A DNA stretch of 7,917 nt from Candidatus Stercoripulliclostridium pullicola (lineage in GTDB: Bacteria > Bacillota > Clostridia > Christensenellales > DTU072), in contig JADINF010000018.1 of the NCBI GenBank assembly GCA_017694145.1, forward strand, positions 1-7,917. Direction: 5' to 3'. The notes beneath the pieces are model-generated. The model had not been told where the DNA came from, did not search any database, and saw only the letters and a list, made by a program, of their open reading frames with translations. Position 1 is the stretch's first letter. The number at the start of each line of letters is the position of its first letter. Shown here in pieces: positions 4,816-7,917 of the stretch. The position numbers and the translations under genes were made by a program.

Positions 4816-7263
4816 ATGAGCGATATATCCAAGAAAGTCAAAAAAGTCATAGGCAAGATAGTCAACAGGATCACCAATACCCTTTCGCAGGACGAGAACC
4901 GCATGTCCAACGTGGCGGCGGGAGCGCGCGAAAAATTTACCGGGCTTCTCACCGAAGCGGGCGCGGAAGGCATCGTGCTTCTCCGTAACGACGGCGTGTT
5001 GCCGCTCAAAGCCGACGAAACGGTCGCGTATTTCGGCAGGTGCCAGTTCGACTGGTTTTATATAGGTTACGGGAGCGGCGGCGACGTAATAGCTCCCGAT
5101 AAGATCAATCTCGTCAAAGCGCTAGATTCGCTCGGCGTAAAGATATACGAACCGTTAAAGAAGGCTTACGCCGAGTGGCTCGCTCTACCCGCCAACGAAG
5201 CCGATCACGGATACTGGGGGAACTGGCCGTACAATTTCGAAGAAATGCCGCTAGCGCCCGAACTTGTCGGGGAAGCGGGCAGAGCCGCCGATACCGCGGT
5301 GGTCGTGATAGGCAGAGCCGCGGGCGAAGACCGCGAGAACGTCGAGAAAGAGGGAAGTTACTACCTCACGCAAGCGGAAAAGGCTATGCTCGACGCGGTG
5401 ACTGCGGCATTCGGGCATACCGTGGTCTTGATGAACTGCGGCAATATGATAGATATGTCGTGGACGGAGAAGTACGGCGACAAACTCTCCGCGATAATGT
5501 ACGTTTGGCAGCTCGGCGAAAGATCGGGCGCCGCCGTTGCGGACGTCCTTTACGGCGTGCGCTCGCCTTCCGGAAAGCTTCCGATGACCGTCGCGAGAAA
5601 TTACTCCGATTATCCTTCTTCCGCCAATTTCGGCAACAGGGATTTCAATAACTACGCCGAGGATATTTACGTAGGTTACCGCTATTTCGAAACGTTCGCG
5701 CCCGAGAAAGTCCTATATCCTTTCGGCTTCGGTCTGAGTTATACTTCTTTCGAAATCGAACCGTGCGGCTTTGAATATAAGGACGGTAAAGTCTCCGTTA
5801 AAGCGCGCGTAGAGAATACCGGTAACGTTGCGGGTAAAGAGGTCGTTCAGATCTATTGCCGTCCCCCGCAAGGCAAGCTCGGTAAGCCTCTTATGAACCT
5901 CGTCGCTTTCAGTAAAACTGCGGAGCTTCGCCCCGGAGAAAGGGAAGTATGCGAATTTACCTTCGACGAATACGCTTTCGCTTCCTTCGACGACGGCGGA
6001 GTCACGGGCAACGCTTCCGCATACGTTCTCGAGGAAGGGAAATACGAATTTTATATGGGTTCGAGCGTGCGCGACGTGAAGAAGGCGGACTCGTTTACTC
6101 TCGGAGAATGTAAACCTTACGTTAAACTCGAAAAGGTTATGTGCGTCGATAGATCCGCCGCTTTCGACGTATTGTATCCCGAGGCTACAGACGGGGGACT
6201 GCGCCCCGCTTACCGTAAGGTATGCGTAAACGAAAGAGATCTCAAAGAGCGCATTTCTCAAAATATTTTCGAAGCGCCGGAAAGGTCGGAAGAGCGTTTC
6301 GATTTTTCCGAAGTCGTGGCGGGACGCCGCACCGTAGAGGAATTCGCGAATACCTTGTCAAATAAGGAACTCGAATCTCTTACGCGCGGCGAAGGAGCCA
6401 TGAACAGCCGTTACGGAGTTATCGGCAACGCGGGCGCATACGGCGGCGTAACGAAGGCGTTGCGCTTGAGGGGCGTTCCCGCGCTCATAACCTGCGACGG
6501 GCCTGCGGGCGTGCGCATAAGGCTTACCGCTTCCCTACTTCCCTGCGGCACGGCGATAGCCGCTACCTGGAATACCGCGCTCGTGCGCGCCCTTTACGAA
6601 GCCGAAGGCAGGGAAGCGAGAGCCGTCGGCTCCGATATAATGCTCGGACCGGGAATGAATATTCACAGAAATCCTCTCTGCGGCAGGAATTTCGAGTATT
6701 TTTCGGAAGATCCCGTTCTGAGCGGCAAGACCGCCGCGGCTTGCGTCGAAGGACTTCAGTCGGGCGGCGCGTCGGCTTGCCCCAAGCACTTCGCATGTAA
6801 CAATCAGGAAGTCAACAGAAATTATAACGACAGCAGGGTGTCCGAGCGCGCGTTGCGCGAGATATATCTCAAAGGTTTCGAGATATGCGTTAAAGAGAGC
6901 GCGCCCGACAACATAATGACGAGTTACAACAAAATAAACGGGGTATGGAGCCATTACAATTACGACCTTGTAGAGAGCGTGCTCCGTAACGAATGGGGCT
7001 TCGACGGCGTGGTCATCACGGACTGGTGGATGAGGAGAGCGGAAAGCCCGGAATTCAAGGGAGTAAAAGACAACGCTTACCGCGTTCGTTCCGGAGTGGA
7101 CGTGCTTATGCCCGGGAATATCCGCGGAGTACCTTTCGAGCACAGCGCGATAAGAAGGCTCGACAAAGAGGGCGGTATCACCCGCTACGAGCTCTTACGC
7201 ACCGCGCGGAGGGTGCTCAAGCTTTGCGCTCGCAAAGAGCGTGAGAAAAAAGCTCGCGGTTGA
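4816..7263 (+). CDS. Cytosolic GH3 beta-glucosidase with permuted domain order (C-domain, FnIII, TIM barrel)
   Basis: This 815-residue family 3 glycoside hydrolase probably releases glucose (or another beta-linked sugar) from small glycosides. Usual GH3 proteins start with the TIM barrel; here the order is reversed, as known for Ruminococcus albus and Butyrivibrio fibrisolvens enzymes. Residues ~45-300 are the alpha/beta C-domain, starting EAGAEGIVLLRNDGVLPL and including GRAAGEDREN, with E171 a candidate acid/base. A fibronectin-III-like domain follows (~303-416), then a linker. The barrel (~505-770) has D561 (CDGPAGVR), R624/E627 (GRNFEYFSEDP), K657-H658 (PKHFACN), R668 and nucleophile D736 (GVVITDWW). 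All expected catalytic residues are present. There is no signal peptide; residues 1-30 form an unusual lysine-rich amphipathic extension, and the C-terminus is also basic. GGAG (4805-4808) sets the start. It lies 52 bases after the ene-reductase and 12 before the GNAT gene. Sugar specificity is unknown. Confidence 0.92.
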   Translation: MSDISKKVKKVIGKIVNRITNTLSQDENRMSNVAAGAREKFTGLLTEAGAEGIVLLRNDGVLPLKADETVAYFGRCQFDWFYIGYGSGGDVIAPDKINLVKALDSLGVKIYEPLKKAYAEWLALPANEADHGYWGNWPYNFEEMPLAPELVGEAGRAADTAVVVIGRAAGEDRENVEKEGSYYLTQAEKAMLDAVTAAFGHTVVLMNCGNMIDMSWTEKYGDKLSAIMYVWQLGERSGAAVADVLYGVRSPSGKLPMTVARNYSDYPSSANFGNRDFNNYAEDIYVGYRYFETFAPEKVLYPFGFGLSYTSFEIEPCGFEYKDGKVSVKARVENTGNVAGKEVVQIYCRPPQGKLGKPLMNLVAFSKTAELRPGEREVCEFTFDEYAFASFDDGGVTGNASAYVLEEGKYEFYMGSSVRDVKKADSFTLGECKPYVKLEKVMCVDRSAAFDVLYPEATDGGLRPAYRKVCVNERDLKERISQNIFEAPERSEERFDFSEVVAGRRTVEEFANTLSNKELESLTRGEGAMNSRYGVIGNAGAYGGVTKALRLRGVPALITCDGPAGVRIRLTASLLPCGTAIAATWNTALVRALYEAEGREARAVGSDIMLGPGMNIHRNPLCGRNFEYFSEDPVLSGKTAAACVEGLQSGGASACPKHFACNNQEVNRNYNDSRVSERALREIYLKGFEICVKESAPDNIMTSYNKINGVWSHYNYDLVESVLRNEWGFDGVVITDWWMRRAESPEFKGVKDNAYRVRSGVDVLMPGNIRGVPFEHSAIRRLDKEGGITRYELLRTARRVLKLCARKEREKKARG

Positions 7264-7266
7264 TAC

Positions 7267-7270
7267 GAGG
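7267..7270 (+). promoter_or_regulatory. Ribosome binding site for the GNAT gene
   Basis: GAGG lies between the GH3 stop (TGA 7261-7263) and ATG 7276, 5 bases before the start. The 12-base intergenic gap has no room for a promoter, so the GNAT gene is expected to be read from the GH3 transcript. Confidence 0.55.
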
Positions 7271-7275
7271 TAAAT

Positions 7276-7875
7276 ATGTATTCTATCCGTAACCTGCGAG
7301 TATCCGACAAAGAGGACGTAAGACGTATCTGCATAGAAACCGCTTCCGCTTCCGCTACCGATACTCCTCTGAAGCGCGCCGTATTGTGCGATCTGTATTG
7401 CGATTATTACGTCGAATACGCTACCGATACTTCTTTCGTAGCCGCAGACGGCGACGACAGAGCGATAGGATACGTTTTCTGCGCTCCCGATTACCGCGAA
7501 TACGAAAAAAACTACCGCAAATATATCCTGCCCGTTTTGCGTAAACACAAGTTTTCGCGCGCTTTGACGAAGAATCTGGAGCTCGTATTCGAGCGCAAAC
7601 TCGCCCGCGGTATGCCCGCGCATCTGCATATAGACATTCTTCAGGAAGCGCAACGGCAGGGGATAGGGCACAGGCTCATGAACGCGCTTATGTTCCGTCT
7701 TAAAGAACTCGGCGTGCCCAAGGTTTACCTTGTCGTGGGCGCGTCGAACGTGAAAGGCGTTTCGTTTTACGAAAAATACGGCTTCGCCGCGGTAAGGGAG
7801 CTTCCGGGCTCACGGCAGTACGCCATAGACGTAGAAGAAAAATGCGCCGAACTTACCGCACGCGGAATCGTTTAG
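7276..7875 (+). CDS. GNAT-family N-acetyltransferase, OGA acetyltransferase-domain-like
   Basis: This 199-residue protein has the GNAT fold, which transfers an acetyl group from acetyl-CoA to an amine. The N-terminal strand and helix read YSIRNLRVSDKEDVRRICIET. The core strand HLHIDIL (116-122) leads into QRQGIGHRLM (126-135), the acetyl-CoA pyrophosphate-binding motif A. N158 and FYEKYGF (164-170) form the usual motif B end. The longer middle section (about 67-112, APDYREYEKNYRKYILPVLR and on) and the PAHLHIDIL wording resemble free-standing bacterial relatives of the acetyltransferase-like domain of O-GlcNAcase; this comparison is from memory of the family, not a search. Whether that group acetylates proteins, amino sugars or other amines is unclear. 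It is complete and cytoplasmic, and is probably co-transcribed with the GH3 gene 12 bases upstream. The GNAT assignment is firm, the subfamily moderate and the substrate unknown. Confidence 0.87.
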   Translation: MYSIRNLRVSDKEDVRRICIETASASATDTPLKRAVLCDLYCDYYVEYATDTSFVAADGDDRAIGYVFCAPDYREYEKNYRKYILPVLRKHKFSRALTKNLELVFERKLARGMPAHLHIDILQEAQRQGIGHRLMNALMFRLKELGVPKVYLVVGASNVKGVSFYEKYGFAAVRELPGSRQYAIDVEEKCAELTARGIV

Positions 7876-7917
7876 GAAGCCGCCGGCGCGAACTGAAATC
7901 ATTTATCATCGCCTGCC

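Noticed and set aside
6535..7143. Open - strand frames opposite the GH3 barrel
   Set aside because: The + strand encodes the catalytic motifs DGPAGVR, KHF and TDWW here; the reverse translations have no recognisable domain.
7354..7431. 12-base direct repeat GCTACCGATACT (7354-7365 and 7420-7431) in the GNAT gene
   Set aside because: Both copies encode ATDT in frame with preferred codons; there are only two, with no further structure, so chance and codon bias suffice.
7876..7917. Possible terminator or next gene at the right edge
   Set aside because: Only 42 bases remain; they contain GCCGCCGGCGC but no T-run and no start with a ribosome binding site.
1..7917. Defence system, mobile element, CRISPR array, tRNA or rRNA
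   Set aside because: No repeat-spacer pattern, transposase or integrase motif, tRNA cloverleaf or rRNA-like segment was found; all genes belong to metabolic or repeat-protein families.

Overview
The window reads as an ordinary chromosomal stretch from a bacterium, most likely a Clostridia-type Bacillota. The reasons are strong GGAGG-type ribosome binding sites 5-8 bases before almost every start, tight gene packing, and gene families typical of gut anaerobes: a multi-cofactor OYE-family reductase and a cytosolic GH3 enzyme with permuted domains. Isoleucine ATA and arginine AGA/AGG codons are common in otherwise moderately GC-rich DNA. I cannot assign a genus. An uncultured Christensenellales-like lineage is only a guess.

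All seven coding regions are on the + strand. Block 1 (1-1870) holds the 3' end of arginyl-tRNA synthetase, a PHP-family phosphoesterase of the HisK type that starts one base after the argS stop, and a short-chain dehydrogenase. It is followed by a hairpin plus T-run (1922-1945) that probably ends the unit. Block 2 (1997-2515) is a small Sel1-repeat protein with its own strong ribosome binding site. Block 3 (2661-7875) is preceded by a good extended -10 promoter candidate (2555-2583). It carries a 700-residue flavin/Fe-S/FAD ene-reductase of the 2,4-dienoyl-CoA reductase/2-enoate reductase type, a GH3 beta-glucosidase whose domains run in the order C-domain, FnIII, TIM barrel, and a GNAT acetyltransferase resembling the free-standing relatives of the acetyltransferase-like domain of O-GlcNAcase. 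The last two genes are 12 bases apart and are probably co-transcribed.

Functionally, block 1 is housekeeping or small-molecule metabolism. Block 3 may serve catabolism of plant or host glycosides: the GH3 enzyme would hydrolyse imported small glycosides, and the ene-reductase could reduce an unsaturated aglycone or acid. That link is inference from proximity alone.

I found no RNA genes, mobile elements, CRISPR arrays or phage genes, and no convincing undescribed system. The points most worth a second look are the permuted GH3 with its cationic N-terminal extension, an operator-like imperfect palindrome just before the GH3 gene (4782-4800), and the pairing of a GH3 glycosidase with an OGA-type GNAT.
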